Part shown: one piece after another, positions 45,007 to 54,064 of the stretch
How the letters are laid out: each line of letters opens with the position of its first letter
Numbering within the stretch: position 1 is the stretch's first letter
Assembly: GCA_037481655.1 (NCBI GenBank)
Contig: JBBFLF010000006.1
Span: 62,001 to 126,000, forward strand
DNA length: 64,000 bases
Reading direction: 5' to 3'
DNA from: Desulfobaccales bacterium
GTDB lineage: Bacteria > Desulfobacterota > Desulfobaccia > Desulfobaccales > 0-14-0-80-60-11
Notes under the pieces: model-generated
Seen by the model: the letters and a program-made list of their open reading frames with translations, nothing else
The model's database searches: none
Told to the model about the DNA's origin: nothing
Translations under genes and position numbers: made by a program

Positions 45007-45642
45007 TCAGGCCTCCTTGTGCCCGAGGATGATGCGGCCGGTATTGAACAGATTGCACGGGATGACCTGGTCGATGATGATACCGGCCTCCTTCATCACC
45101 CCAATGACATCCAGGTCGGTGGTGAAGCCGATGCGCACAAAGATGGGGGCCAGGAGCTCTTCCAGGCGCCCCCAGTAGTTGCCGTTGTTGCTGCGGGTGT
45201 GGTTCACCACGATGAACTTGCCCCCGGGCTTCACCACCCTCAGCATCTCCCGGCAGACACGGTAGGGGTCGGAGACCGTGGTGATGACGTAGGCGCTCAT
45301 CAGGGCGTCGAAGGTGTTATCGGGGAACTCCAGATTGGCGGCGTCCATCACCTGGAGGGTGAAGCGGCAGCCGCTGTTGAGGCGCTGGGCCTTGGCCTTG
45401 GCCTGCTCGATCATGGCCGGCGAGATGTCAATGCCCACTACCTCGGTCTGGGGCGGGTAGAATTCCAGGGTGGAGCCGGGACCGACGCCGATCTCCAGGA
45501 TCTTCTGATGGGGCCGCTTGTCCAGGTAGTGAAAGGCGCGGCGCCGACCCGGGCCCAGCAGGTGGCCGAAGATGTGATCATAAAAAGGGGAATAAAAAGA
45601 ATATAATTTTTCCATATATGAAGGGCAGACCTTGCACTTCAT
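45007..45642 (-). CDS. Class I SAM methyltransferase, UbiE/PmtA-like
   Basis: The protein is 211 aa from ATG 45642, with GAGG seven bases upstream. Motif I is ILEIGVGPGSTLEFYP, then EVVGIDISPAMIEQAK, FDALMSAYVITTVSDP and LRVVKPGGKFIVVNHT. This resembles bacterial phosphatidylethanolamine N-methyltransferases of the PmtA type and UbiE. The N-terminal CKVC adds two cysteines. A phospholipid or quinone substrate is plausible, but context gives no help. Confidence 0.78.
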   Translation of the reverse strand: MKCKVCPSYMEKLYSFYSPFYDHIFGHLLGPGRRRAFHYLDKRPHQKILEIGVGPGSTLEFYPPQTEVVGIDISPAMIEQAKAKAQRLNSGCRFTLQVMDAANLEFPDNTFDALMSAYVITTVSDPYRVCREMLRVVKPGGKFIVVNHTRSNNGNYWGRLEELLAPIFVRIGFTTDLDVIGVMKEAGIIIDQVIPCNLFNTGRIILGHKEA

Positions 45643-46092
45643 GGGCAAACCTCGCTCACTGGATTGTGGCTGGATAGTTGGGGAAAGAGGCCAGGATTTT
45701 TAACAGGCCAATTATACTGCAGTCTGCTCACGAAAGTAAATGGATTTTTTTGCCATGGGCCTCTGGAGGGGCATTTTTTCCTCCGCCGGCCGCGGGGTTG
45801 CTCTCCCTGTCCGGACCTGTGACCTGTCCTGGTTCGTCCGGGGTATCCGGTTGACAGTCCCCCCTGCTTCCGGATATGGTGAAGGCTGTCTCACCGTGGT
45901 GAAGGAAGGTTCTGCCCATTCGGGCCGGTCTGAGGCGACAGCCCATAAACAGGTCTGTCCTCAAAGGGGCCGGGAGGCGGCGCTCTCCCGGAGGGGCCGC
46001 TGGTCCTGAAACTCCTGAGGGCGGATTTTCCCTGAATCTGATACAGTAAAGTAAAGTCAACCTGACCCCGGAAATCTGGCGGAGGAGAGTGC
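45643..46092. other. 450-bp divergent intergenic region
   Basis: It contains the promoter of the (-) methyltransferase gene (listed) and, for the (+) fabF, a possible promoter TTGACA 45851-45856, 18 bases, TATGGT 45875-45880. The fabF ribosome site GGAGGAGAG lies at its right end. No credible gene is seen. Confidence 0.5.
45711..45740 (-). promoter_or_regulatory. Promoter of the methyltransferase gene
   Basis: On the - strand TTTACT (45740-45735), an 18-base spacer and a perfect TATAAT (45716-45711), about 70 bases ahead of ATG 45642. Confidence 0.6.
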
Positions 46093-47406
46093 ATGGCCAA
46101 CAACAAACCCCAGGGCCTGAGGCGGGTGGTGGTGACCGGAGTGGGCATGGTCACCTCCATGGGCCTGGATGTGGAGACGGTGTGGCGCAAACTTCTGGCG
46201 GGGGAGTCCGGCATCCGGCGCCTCAGCCCCCGCTACGAAGAGGCCGCCCGGGCCTTCAAGGCCCCGGAGGACTTCCCCCTCATCGGCGGCGAGATTGTGG
46301 ACTTCGACCTCAAGGCCCTCATGGAGGCCCGCAAGAAAGTGGTCACCAAGGAGGACCTGAAGCAGATCAAATATACCGACCGCTTCACTCAGTACGCCTT
46401 GGCCGCCAGCCTGGAGGCCATCAAGGATTCCGGCATCGATCTGGAGGCCGAGGACCCGGAGCGGGCCGGGGTGATCATCGCCAGCGGCATGGGGGGCGTG
46501 GCCTCCTGGGAGGAGTCCATGATCCGCATGCTCAATGAAGGGGTGCGGCGGGTCTCGCCTTTTCTCGTGCCCAAGATGATTCCCAACCTGGCCGCGGGCA
46601 ACGTCTCCATCAGCTTCAAGGCCAAAGGCCCCAACATCGCCCTGTCCACCGCCTGCGCCGCCGGCTCGCACGCCATCGGCATGGCCCTGCGCTCCATCCA
46701 GCTGGGGGAGTCCGACATGATGGCCGCTGGCGGCAGCGAAGCGGCCATCACGCCTCTCACTATCACCGGCTTTTACCGCATGGGGGCCCTGGCCCTGGGC
46801 TACAACGACAGGCCAGAAGCCGCCAGCCGTCCCTTTGACGTGCACCGCTGCGGCTTTGTCATGGCCGAGGGTGCTGGCATCCTGGCCCTGGAGGAGCTGG
46901 AGCACGCCAAAAACCGGGGGGCCCGCATCTATGCTGAGGTGGTGGGTTTCGGCATGACCGGGGACGCCCACCATATCACTGACCCGCACCGGGAAGGGGC
47001 CATGCGCTGCATCCGGGCCGCCCTGGAGGATGCCGGGCTGGCGCCGGAAGACATTGACTACGTCAATCCCCACGCCACCGCCACCCCGGTGGGGGACAAA
47101 AACGAAGCCCAGGCGCTGTGCGAGATCTTTCCGCCGGGGCATCGGCCGCTGGTGAGCGGCACCAAGTCCATGACCGGGCATCTTCTGGGAGCCGCAGGCG
47201 CGGTGGAGGCCATCTTCACCATCCTCTCCATCCGGGACGGCATTGTGCCCCCCACCATCAACCTGGAGGAGGTGGACCCGGAGTGTGACGGGTTGGACTA
47301 TGTGGCGGGCCAAGCCCGCAAGGCCGACATCCGCTGCGCCCTCTCCAACTCCTTCGGGTTCGGCGGCACCAACGCCACCCTGGTGTTCAAACGCTACGAG
47401 GAGTGA
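46093..47406 (+). CDS. fabF: Beta-ketoacyl-ACP synthase II-like (FabF)
   Basis: The protein is 437 aa with the KAS triad: Cys in STACAAGSHAI, His in NPHATATPVGD and His in KSMTGHLLGAAGA, and the gate loop SNSFGFGGTN. The second motif usually reads NAHGTxTxxxD; Ala here replaces Gly, a mild change. It condenses malonyl-ACP with acyl-ACP in fatty-acid elongation, in the cytoplasm. GGAGGAGAG precedes ATG 46093. It stands alone, without fab neighbours, so it may serve a special lipid. Confidence 0.88.
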   Translation: MANNKPQGLRRVVVTGVGMVTSMGLDVETVWRKLLAGESGIRRLSPRYEEAARAFKAPEDFPLIGGEIVDFDLKALMEARKKVVTKEDLKQIKYTDRFTQYALAASLEAIKDSGIDLEAEDPERAGVIIASGMGGVASWEESMIRMLNEGVRRVSPFLVPKMIPNLAAGNVSISFKAKGPNIALSTACAAGSHAIGMALRSIQLGESDMMAAGGSEAAITPLTITGFYRMGALALGYNDRPEAASRPFDVHRCGFVMAEGAGILALEELEHAKNRGARIYAEVVGFGMTGDAHHITDPHREGAMRCIRAALEDAGLAPEDIDYVNPHATATPVGDKNEAQALCEIFPPGHRPLVSGTKSMTGHLLGAAGAVEAIFTILSIRDGIVPPTINLEEVDPECDGLDYVAGQARKADIRCALSNSFGFGGTNATLVFKRYEE

Positions 47407-47501
47407 GCCGGCCGCCGCCCGGCCGGTGGCCACCTCACGGGCGCAGGATCCGAATTTAGGAGCAGGAACTGGGAGCAACGGACCGAGAATCCTCTCCCCG
47501 C

Positions 47502-48956
47502 ATGAATCAGCCCCCCGCCACCATCCGCATTGCGGTCATCGTGGACCGCGGCCCCTGCGGCTGCCTGCCGCTGGTGCTCCCCTTTTCGGTGGCGGGCTAT
47601 CCCCTGGTGGAGGTGGAATTCTTTCAGGCGCCCACCACGGGCGAGGCCCTGCCGCCCCGGTCAGGTCCCCGGGCTTTCCCCGAAGCCCTGGAGCTGGGAC
47701 TTATTGAGGAGCGCCCCCCCTCCGCCCTCAGGCCCCTGACGGAGCTCAACCCTGACGCCTTCGACCTCATTTTGGACTGGCAGCATTGGCTGGAGCAGGT
47801 GCTGGGCATCCCCCCGGAACGCCTGGGGAACCTGGTCACCGGGCCCGGCACCGCCTACCTGGGGGAGATCATCTGCCAGTTCCAGGAATTGCGCCAGAAG
47901 ATGGAGCTCTCCGGCGCCATCCTCCTCAACGTCACCGACGCCATCGTCACCATCAATGAAGATCACATCATCATCGGCTACAACTACGGCGCCGAAAAGA
48001 TGCTGGGATACAAGCGGGAGGAGGCCCTGGGGCAGGATCTGAGCATCATCATCCCGCCCCCCCACAAGGAGCAGCACAAGGAGTATGTGCGCCGCTACCT
48101 GGCCACCCGGGTGCCTCGGGTCATCGGCAAGCACCTGGAGCTCAACGCCCAGCGCCGGGACGGCAGCGAGTTCCCCATGGACATCTCCTTTTCGGTGGCG
48201 GAGATCCGGGGCAATTTCTATTTCACCGGCATCATCCGGGACATGACGGAAAACAAGCGCCTGGAGGAGCGCCTGCTGCAGAGCGAACGCCTGGCTGCGG
48301 TGGGGAACACTGTGAGCCACATCGCCCATGAGATCAAAAACCCCCTGGCCATCATCGGCGGCTTTGCCCGCCAGTTGGCCAAGGCCGAGACCCTGGATGA
48401 CAAAGGCCGCCAGAAGCTGAACATCATCGTGGAGGAGGTCTCCCGGCTGGAAGGGATGCTGGCCCAGATGCGGGACTTCGTCAAGCGCCCGCCGGCCCGC
48501 AAGTCCGTCAACGACCTGGAGCAGCTCCTGGATGAGGTCATAGACCTTTTCCAGGACACCTTTCAGGAGCATCACATCACAGTCACGCGGGTGAAGGAGG
48601 CGGAGCTGCCCCTCCTGGAGTTCGACCGGCAGCAACTTCACCAGGTGCTGGTCAACTTGTTCAAGAATGCCCTGGAAGCCATGCCCCGGGGCGGAGAGCT
48701 GAGGGTAGCCACCGCCCTGAGCGACGGGCAGGCGGAGATCCGCATCACCGATACCGGCGAGGGCATGGCGCCGGAGGTGTTGTCCCGCATCTTCACGCCG
48801 TATTTCACCACCAAGGAAAAGGGCACCGGCCTGGGGCTGGCCATCTGCCGCAACATCGTGGAGGAGCACGGCGGCTGCCTCATCGCCGACAGCGCCCCCG
48901 GGCATGGCTCCACTTTCACCATCCGCATCCCCTTGTCGGACCCGCCGGAATCGTGA
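47502..48956 (+). CDS. PAS-domain sensor histidine kinase
   Basis: The protein is 484 aa. An N-terminal region of about 130 residues without recognised domain is followed by a PAS domain (about 145-250, AILLNVTDAIVTINEDH), a HisKA segment with intact H-box IAHEIKNPLA, and a complete HATPase with N-, G1- and G2-boxes (NLFKNALEAMP, ITDTGEGMAPE, GTGLGLAICRN). It has no membrane helix, so it is a cytoplasmic sensor. Its cognate regulator is not adjacent; the NtrC-type protein at 12248 is a possible but unproved partner. Its stop overlaps the ABC ATPase start. Confidence 0.88.
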   Translation: MNQPPATIRIAVIVDRGPCGCLPLVLPFSVAGYPLVEVEFFQAPTTGEALPPRSGPRAFPEALELGLIEERPPSALRPLTELNPDAFDLILDWQHWLEQVLGIPPERLGNLVTGPGTAYLGEIICQFQELRQKMELSGAILLNVTDAIVTINEDHIIIGYNYGAEKMLGYKREEALGQDLSIIIPPPHKEQHKEYVRRYLATRVPRVIGKHLELNAQRRDGSEFPMDISFSVAEIRGNFYFTGIIRDMTENKRLEERLLQSERLAAVGNTVSHIAHEIKNPLAIIGGFARQLAKAETLDDKGRQKLNIIVEEVSRLEGMLAQMRDFVKRPPARKSVNDLEQLLDEVIDLFQDTFQEHHITVTRVKEAELPLLEFDRQQLHQVLVNLFKNALEAMPRGGELRVATALSDGQAEIRITDTGEGMAPEVLSRIFTPYFTTKEKGTGLGLAICRNIVEEHGGCLIADSAPGHGSTFTIRIPLSDPPES

Positions 48957-49924
48957 GCCCCCCTCCCCTCCTGGCCCTGCATGACCTGGAAGTTCACTTC
49001 CACCTGCCCGCCGGCCGTCTGCAGGCGGTGGGCGGCGTGAGCCTGGAGCTCTGTTCCGGGGAGACCCTGGGGCTGGTAGGGGAATCGGGCTGCGGCAAGA
49101 CGGTGACCGCCCATGCGGTGCTGCAGCTCCTGCCCGAGACCGCCCAGGTGCGGGGGCGAATACTTTTTGAAGGTGAGGATCTCCTCTCCTGGCCGCCGGA
49201 GCGCCTGCGGCAGGTGCGGGGGAACCGCATCGGCATGGTCTTCCAGGAGCCCATGACCGCCCTCAACCCGGTGTTCACCATCGGCGAGCAGGTGGCGGAG
49301 GTTCTCATGGTGCACCGGGGCCTCTCCCGGGCGGCGGCCTTGCAGGAGGCGGCCCGGGCCTTGAGCCGGGTGGGGCTCCCCGATGCCGAGCGGCGCCTGA
49401 AGCAGTATCCCCACCAGCTCTCCGGGGGTCTGAGGCAGCGGGTGCTCATCGCCATGGCCCTGGTGCTGTCCCCGGCTCTGCTCATCGCCGATGAGCCCAC
49501 CACCGCCCTGGACGTCACCATCCAGGCCCAGATTCTGGAGCTGCTCCGGCGGCTCAAGCGGGAGCTGGGGCTGGCGGTGCTCTTCATCACCCACAACCTG
49601 GGCATTGTGGCCCAGGTGGCGGAGCGGGTGGCGGTGATGTATGCCGGCCTGCTGGTGGAGGAGGCCCCCACCCCCCGCCTCTTCAAGTCTCCCAGCCACC
49701 CGTACACGCAAGGCCTGTTAGCCTCGGTGCCCCGCCTGGACTTCACCCGGCCGGCCGGAGCGCCGTTGCAGCCCATCCCCGGGCAGGTACCGGATCTTTT
49801 TCACCCGCCGACGGGGTGCCTGTTTGCCGAGCGCTGTCCGCACCGCTTCAATCCCTGCGGGGAGCCACCCCCCTGGAAGACCGTGGCTCCGGGCCACCGG
49901 GTGCGCTGCTGGCTGTACTCCTGA
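48953..49924 (+). CDS. Oligopeptide/dipeptide ABC transporter ATP-binding protein, orphan
   Basis: The protein is 323 aa from GTG 48953, overlapping the kinase stop as GTGA. It has Walker A GESGCGKTV, the ABC signature LSGGLRQRV, Walker B LIADEPT and the C-terminal oligopeptide-transporter domain (FHPPTGCLFAERCPHRF) with its cysteines. It is of the DppD/OppD type and energises peptide or nickel uptake. No permease or binding-protein genes are in the neighbourhood, so its partners must be encoded elsewhere. Confidence 0.87.
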   Translation: MSPPPLLALHDLEVHFHLPAGRLQAVGGVSLELCSGETLGLVGESGCGKTVTAHAVLQLLPETAQVRGRILFEGEDLLSWPPERLRQVRGNRIGMVFQEPMTALNPVFTIGEQVAEVLMVHRGLSRAAALQEAARALSRVGLPDAERRLKQYPHQLSGGLRQRVLIAMALVLSPALLIADEPTTALDVTIQAQILELLRRLKRELGLAVLFITHNLGIVAQVAERVAVMYAGLLVEEAPTPRLFKSPSHPYTQGLLASVPRLDFTRPAGAPLQPIPGQVPDLFHPPTGCLFAERCPHRFNPCGEPPPWKTVAPGHRVRCWLYS

Positions 49925-50028
49925 CCCGGCCCTGCCGAGCCGGCGATAGGGCTTTGTCCGCGCCGGACCCGGCATCCCACTCACCCGTGAATCCCCTCCC
50001 CTGCCCGGCCCGTGGTATACTTTTTTCT

Positions 50029-51099
50029 ATGGCCAGGATCCTGTACGGCGTCCAGGGGAGTGGCACCGGTCACGCAGTGCGAGCCCTGACGGTGGCCCGG
50101 CGCTTTCCGGAGCATGAGTTTCTCTTTGTCAGCTTCGGCTCCGGGGCCCAGGTGCTTAAGGCCGAATACCCGGTGGCGGTCCTGCCGGCTCCAGACACCG
50201 TCTACCGCCGGCACCGCCTGGTGGTCTCCGCCACCGTGATTGCGGCCCTCCGGTATGCCGGCCAGGACCGGCTCAATAAAGAGCGCCTGCTGAGGCTCAT
50301 TGACGCCTTCCAGCCGGAGGTGGCCCTGTCGGATTATGATTACCTGGTGCCCTGGGCCAGCCGGCGGCTGGGGCTCCCCTGCCTGGGGTTAGACCACCAG
50401 CATGTCATCACCTGCTGCCGCCACCGCCTGCCGCCTGTTTCCCGGCCCGCCTACTGGGTGACCTCTACCGTCATCCGCCGGCTCTACGGTGAGGTCACCT
50501 GGCGCCTGGTGACCTCCTTTTTCCATCCTCCCCTCAGAAACGGGGTCAGGGCCCGGCTGGTGCCGCCCCTGTTGCGGGAGAGCGTGCTTAAGCGGCAGCC
50601 CACCTCCGGGGAGCACGTGGTGGCGTATCAGAGTGTGTCCACCTTCCGGCACTTCCTCCCTTTCCTGCGCTCCCTCCCCCGGCCGGTGTATGTCTATGGG
50701 CTGGGCGAGCGGGGGCAGGAGGGCAATCTCCATTTTAGGCCCCGCTCGGAGGAGGGGTTTCTGGACGATCTGGCGTCATGTGCCTATGTGGTGGCCGGGG
50801 GCGGCCATACCGCCATCTCCGAGGCCCTGTATTTCGGCAAGCCGGTGCTCTCTTTCCCCATCCGCCGCCACACCGAGCAATTTCTCAACGCCTATTACCT
50901 GGATAAGCTGGGCTATGGGATGAGGGTCAGCCGCTTCCGTCCCGGCCCCGGCCTGTGGCGTCGCTTTGAGAGACGACTGGCGGACTTTGCCGCTCGCATC
51001 CGGGAGGGGAGCTTCGTGGGCAATGAGGAGATCTTCGCCCGGGTGGCGGCCTTCATTGACAGCCGGGGGCGCCATCTCGGAGGAGAGGATGCCCCCTGA
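50029..51099 (+). CDS. Glycosyltransferase, MurG/GT28-like
   Basis: The protein is 356 aa from ATG 50029; upstream in-frame codons overlap the ABC gene. It has ILYGVQGSGTGHAVRALTVARRFPEHEFLFVSFG at the N-terminus (GT-B GxGH motif) and ASCAYVVAGGGHTAISEALYFGKPVLSFPI at the nucleotide-sugar site. This is the pattern of GT28-type transferases of archaeal MJ1255-like proteins. It probably makes a glycolipid or polysaccharide at the inner membrane. The following gene overlaps by 11 bases and encodes a deacetylase-like protein, which fits a sugar pathway. Confidence 0.75.
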   Translation: MARILYGVQGSGTGHAVRALTVARRFPEHEFLFVSFGSGAQVLKAEYPVAVLPAPDTVYRRHRLVVSATVIAALRYAGQDRLNKERLLRLIDAFQPEVALSDYDYLVPWASRRLGLPCLGLDHQHVITCCRHRLPPVSRPAYWVTSTVIRRLYGEVTWRLVTSFFHPPLRNGVRARLVPPLLRESVLKRQPTSGEHVVAYQSVSTFRHFLPFLRSLPRPVYVYGLGERGQEGNLHFRPRSEEGFLDDLASCAYVVAGGGHTAISEALYFGKPVLSFPIRRHTEQFLNAYYLDKLGYGMRVSRFRPGPGLWRRFERRLADFAARIREGSFVGNEEIFARVAAFIDSRGRHLGGEDAP

Positions 51100-52099
51100 A
51101 CGCCCCCTGAAGGTGGCAGTCACCGTGGATGTGGAGGAGGAGGGCCTCTTTGTGGGCCGCTTCCCCCGCCAGGCCTTGGGGGTGAAAAATGTGGCCCATC
51201 TTTCCCGGGTGGAGTTCATCTCCCAGGACTTCGGCCTGCCCCTGACCCTCCTGACCACGTACCAGGTGGCCCGGGAGCCCGCCGCAGTCCGGGTGCTGGC
51301 GGACTTTAAGCGGCGCTTCGGGGCGGAGGTGGCCGCGCATCTCCACCCCTGGAACACGCCTCCTTTCCTCCCGGGCCCCGAACCGATGCGCTCCGAGGCC
51401 CTGCCCCGGGAGCTTTTGGCTGCCAAGCTGGCCACCCTGCTTTCCACCCTGCAGGAGGCGGGCTTTCCTGCGCCCGTCTCCTTCCGCATGGGCCGCTTTG
51501 ACTGGGGGCCGAAGATCCTCTCCCTCCTGCCGGAGCGCGGCCTGCGGGTGGACAGCAGCATGGTGCCCCTGACCCAGATCATTGGCGGCCCGGACCATTT
51601 CCTGGCGCCGCCGGACCCTTTCCACCTAGGGGACGCCCGGGGAAAGCCCCTGCCCCTTGTGGAGGTGCCCCTGACCCTGGTGCCCCTGCATCCGGCGGCC
51701 GCCCGGGGGGTATACCGCCTCTCGACCCGGTTCCCCGGCCGCCTGGGCCAGCTCCTCAGGGCCTGGTTTCCCTATGTGCTGAGCGCCGGGGTGCAGCCGG
51801 TGTGGTTCCCCCTGCCCTGGATGCGCCTGGCGGCCCGGCTGCATGCCGCCCGGGGCGGGGAGGTGCTCTGCCTGTTTTTCCACTCCTCCGAACTCATGCC
51901 CGGCGGCACCCCCCACAATAAAACTGAGGCTGCGGTGGCCCGGCTGGTGGGGAAAATTCGGGCCTTCCTCGGCTGGCTCACCCGGCATTTCCGGGTCACC
52001 GGGGTCACCCTGGGGGAGCTGGGGCAGACGGCGCCCGCCCCAGAGCGAACAGAGGCCCGGCTCTGGTCCCCCCCGGATTTCCCAGGGTGCATAAACTGA
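51089..52099 (+). CDS. Polysaccharide-deacetylase-like protein
   Basis: The protein is 336 aa from ATG 51089, with GGAGGAGA upstream and an 11-base overlap with the glycosyltransferase gene. It has VAVTVDVEEEG (TxDxE as in NodB-type TFDDG variants), HLHPWNTPPF, FRMGRFDWGPKIL and FFHSSELMPGG. These match the divergent polysaccharide deacetylase/glycoside hydrolase fold with Asp and His metal ligands. Likely acts on the sugar made by its neighbour. The precise reaction is unknown. Confidence 0.65.
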   Translation: MPPERPLKVAVTVDVEEEGLFVGRFPRQALGVKNVAHLSRVEFISQDFGLPLTLLTTYQVAREPAAVRVLADFKRRFGAEVAAHLHPWNTPPFLPGPEPMRSEALPRELLAAKLATLLSTLQEAGFPAPVSFRMGRFDWGPKILSLLPERGLRVDSSMVPLTQIIGGPDHFLAPPDPFHLGDARGKPLPLVEVPLTLVPLHPAAARGVYRLSTRFPGRLGQLLRAWFPYVLSAGVQPVWFPLPWMRLAARLHAARGGEVLCLFFHSSELMPGGTPHNKTEAAVARLVGKIRAFLGWLTRHFRVTGVTLGELGQTAPAPERTEARLWSPPDFPGCIN

Positions 52100-52347
52100 G
52101 AGCGCGAAGGGGGATGGGCAAGGTCGATGAAGCTGACTCGCCCCCCTCACTCCCCTCCCCCTATGACCATCTGGCCATCGAGGACACGGCTGCCGTTGCA
52201 TTTATAAAACTTAAGAAGGGTGAGGAAACGGGCTGGGAGCGAAGGACGAGGTGAACGCTCCATGTCCCTTTCTCCGCACTAGTTTGAAATAAACCCGGGG
52301 GAATGAGGCGATCGCCGCACCGGCGTTGAGGATAACAGAATTTTAAT

Positions 52348-52376
52348 TTGACAATAACCGGATAAACGATTATATG
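52348..52376 (+). promoter_or_regulatory. Promoter of arsR, leaving almost no leader
   Basis: TTGACA (52348-52353), a 17-base spacer and TATATG (52371-52376). ATG 52384 is only seven bases after the -10, so transcription would begin at or next to the start codon. An AT-rich imperfect dyad (ATAACCGG...TTATATGCAT) covers the site and could be the ArsR operator. Confidence 0.55.
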
Positions 52377-52383
52377 CATAGGT

Positions 52384-52764
52384 ATGAAACTGCAGGCCCG
52401 TTTTTTCAAATCCCTGGCCGATGAGACCCGGCTTCAGATCCTCTTTCTCCTCTCTCAGAAAGAGGAGCTCTGCGTCTGTGACATCATGGAGGTCCTGGGC
52501 ATCACCCAGTCCAAGGCCTCTCGCCACCTGCGCACCCTGCTGCACCTGGGATGGGTCACCGACCGGCGGGACGGCGTGTGGATGTATTACCGCCTGAACC
52601 TCACCCCCGGCAGCATGACGGAGCAGCAGCTGAAGCTCCTGAAGCGCTGGTGGCAGGACCTGCCCGAGGCCCGGGAGCTCAAGGCGCGCCTCACGCAGTG
52701 GCTGGCCGCCAAGGGCCGCCAGCCCCGGCCGGCCACCGCCCCCGCGGCCTGCACCTGCGGCTGA
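52384..52764 (+). CDS. arsR: ArsR-family metalloregulator
   Basis: The protein is 126 aa with a winged-helix domain: FFKSLADETRLQILFLL, then ELCVCD, the CxC metal site in the recognition-helix region used by arsenic sensors, and SKASRHLRTLLHLGWVTDRRDG. Its tail ends CTCG. It should repress the downstream acr3 operon and release DNA on binding As(III). It heads the arsenic island; 101 bases separate it from acr3. Confidence 0.9.
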   Translation: MKLQARFFKSLADETRLQILFLLSQKEELCVCDIMEVLGITQSKASRHLRTLLHLGWVTDRRDGVWMYYRLNLTPGSMTEQQLKLLKRWWQDLPEARELKARLTQWLAAKGRQPRPATAPAACTCG

Positions 52765-52865
52765 CCGCCGGCCCCGGCAAAGGGAGAGAAAGCGGCTAAA
52801 ACCGCAGGCCAAAGTGACTGCCTCGGCAGGGTGACCCAAACACAAAAACGCCTCAGGAGCCCTGA

Positions 52866-54035
52866 ATGACCGCCACCGTCGCCAAGCGCCTGGGATTTGT
52901 GGAGCGCTTCCTCACCCTCTGGATCATCCTGGCCATGGTCTTGGGGGTGCTGGTGGGCTACACTTTTCCCGGGGTGGCCAGATTCATTGATTTCTTCACC
53001 GTGGGCACCACCAATCTGCCCATCGCCGTGGGCCTCATCCTCATGATGTATCCGCCCCTGGCCCGGGTCAACTACCATGAGCTGCCCCGGGTCTTCTCCC
53101 AGGTGCGGATCCTGTCGCTGTCCCTGATCCTCAACTGGGTCATCGGGCCGGTGCTGATGTTCGCCCTGGCGGTCATCTTTCTTTCCGGCTACCCGGAATA
53201 TGCCGTGGGCCTCATCCTGGTGGGGCTGGCCCGCTGCATTGCCATGGTCATCGTCTGGAACGAGCTGGCCGGCGGCCACCGGGAGTACTGCGCCGGCCTG
53301 GTGGCCTTCAACGCCATCTTCCAGATGGCCCTCTACGCCGTCTATGCCTATCTCTTCATTTCGGTCTTCCCCAAGTGGCTCCATCTGGCCTTCGCCCGGG
53401 ACGTGCATGTGGGAATCCTGGAGGTGGTGGTGACGGTGCTCATTTACCTGGGCATCCCCTTTTTCGCCGGCCTCCTGAGCTATTTCATCCTGGGCGGCCT
53501 CAAGGGCCGGGAGTGGTACGAGACCAAGTTCATCCCGAAAATCAGCCCCATCACCCTCATCGCCCTGCTCTTCACCATCGTGGTGATGTTCTCCCTCAAG
53601 GGGGAATACATCGTCAGCCTGCCCCTGGATGTGGTGCGCATCGCCATCCCCCTGGCCATCTACTTCGTGGTCATGTTCCTCCTCACCTTCTTTCTGGCCA
53701 TGCGGCTGGGGGCCACCTATCCGGTGTCCGCCACCTTGTCCTTTACTGCGGCCAGCAATGACTTTGAGCTGGCCATCGCCGTGGCCATTGCGGTCTTCGG
53801 CATTCACTCCGGCATGGCCTTTGCCACCGTCATCGGGCCGCTTCTCGAAGTGCCCATTCTCCTTTCCCTGGTGCATGTGGCCCTGCATTTCAAGCGCAAA
53901 TATTTCACCTGTGCCGGCTGCGGCCGGGAGGCCGGGCTGGAGATGCTCTTCCGCTTCCGCCAGGGCAGTCGGGAAGGCTACCTCTGCCCCGCCTGTGTTC
54001 AGGGCACCCTGACGGGCGGCAACCCCCAACGCTGA
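52866..54035 (+). CDS. acr3: ACR3-type arsenite exporter with C-terminal zinc-ribbon tail
   Basis: The protein is 389 aa with ten membrane helices and the ACR3 signatures [15 protein letters not shown] (essential Cys) and [14 protein letters not shown] (essential Glu). It expels As(III) using the proton-motive force. The last 45 residues are extra: [15 protein letters not shown]...YLCPACVQG, two CxxC pairs forming a zinc-ribbon-like domain in the cytoplasm, not usual for ACR3. It could bind As(III) or a partner. AGGAG precedes ATG 52866. Confidence 0.92.
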   Translation: MTATVAKRLGFVERFLTLWIILAMVLGVLVGYTFPGVARFIDFFTVGTTNLPIAVGLILMMYPPLARVNYHELPRVFSQVRILSLSLILNWVIGPVLMFALAVIFLSGYPEYAVGLILVGLARCIAMVIVWNELAGGHREYCAGLVAFNAIFQMALYAVYAYLFISVFPKWLHLAFARDVHVGILEVVVTVLIYLGIPFFAGLLSYFILGGLKGREWYETKFIPKISPITLIALLFTIVVMFSLKGEYIVSLPLDVVRIAIPLAIYFVVMFLLTFFLAMRLGATYPVSATLSFTAASNDFELAIAVAIAVFGIHSGMAFATVIGPLLEVPILLSLVHVALHFKRKYFTCAGCGREAGLEMLFRFRQGSREGYLCPACVQGTLTGGNPQR

Positions 54036-54064
54036 GGTCCACCCCTCAATAAAGGACTTTCGCC

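Noticed and set aside
46093-47406. FabF with NPHATATP in place of NAHGTSTP as an inactive enzyme
   Set aside because: All three catalytic residues (Cys, His, His) and the gating loop are kept; Gly to Ala is a mild change.
52587-54029. 480-residue open frame on the - strand opposite acr3
   Set aside because: His/Asp/Gly-rich shadow of a membrane-protein gene; acr3 on the + strand has clear family motifs.
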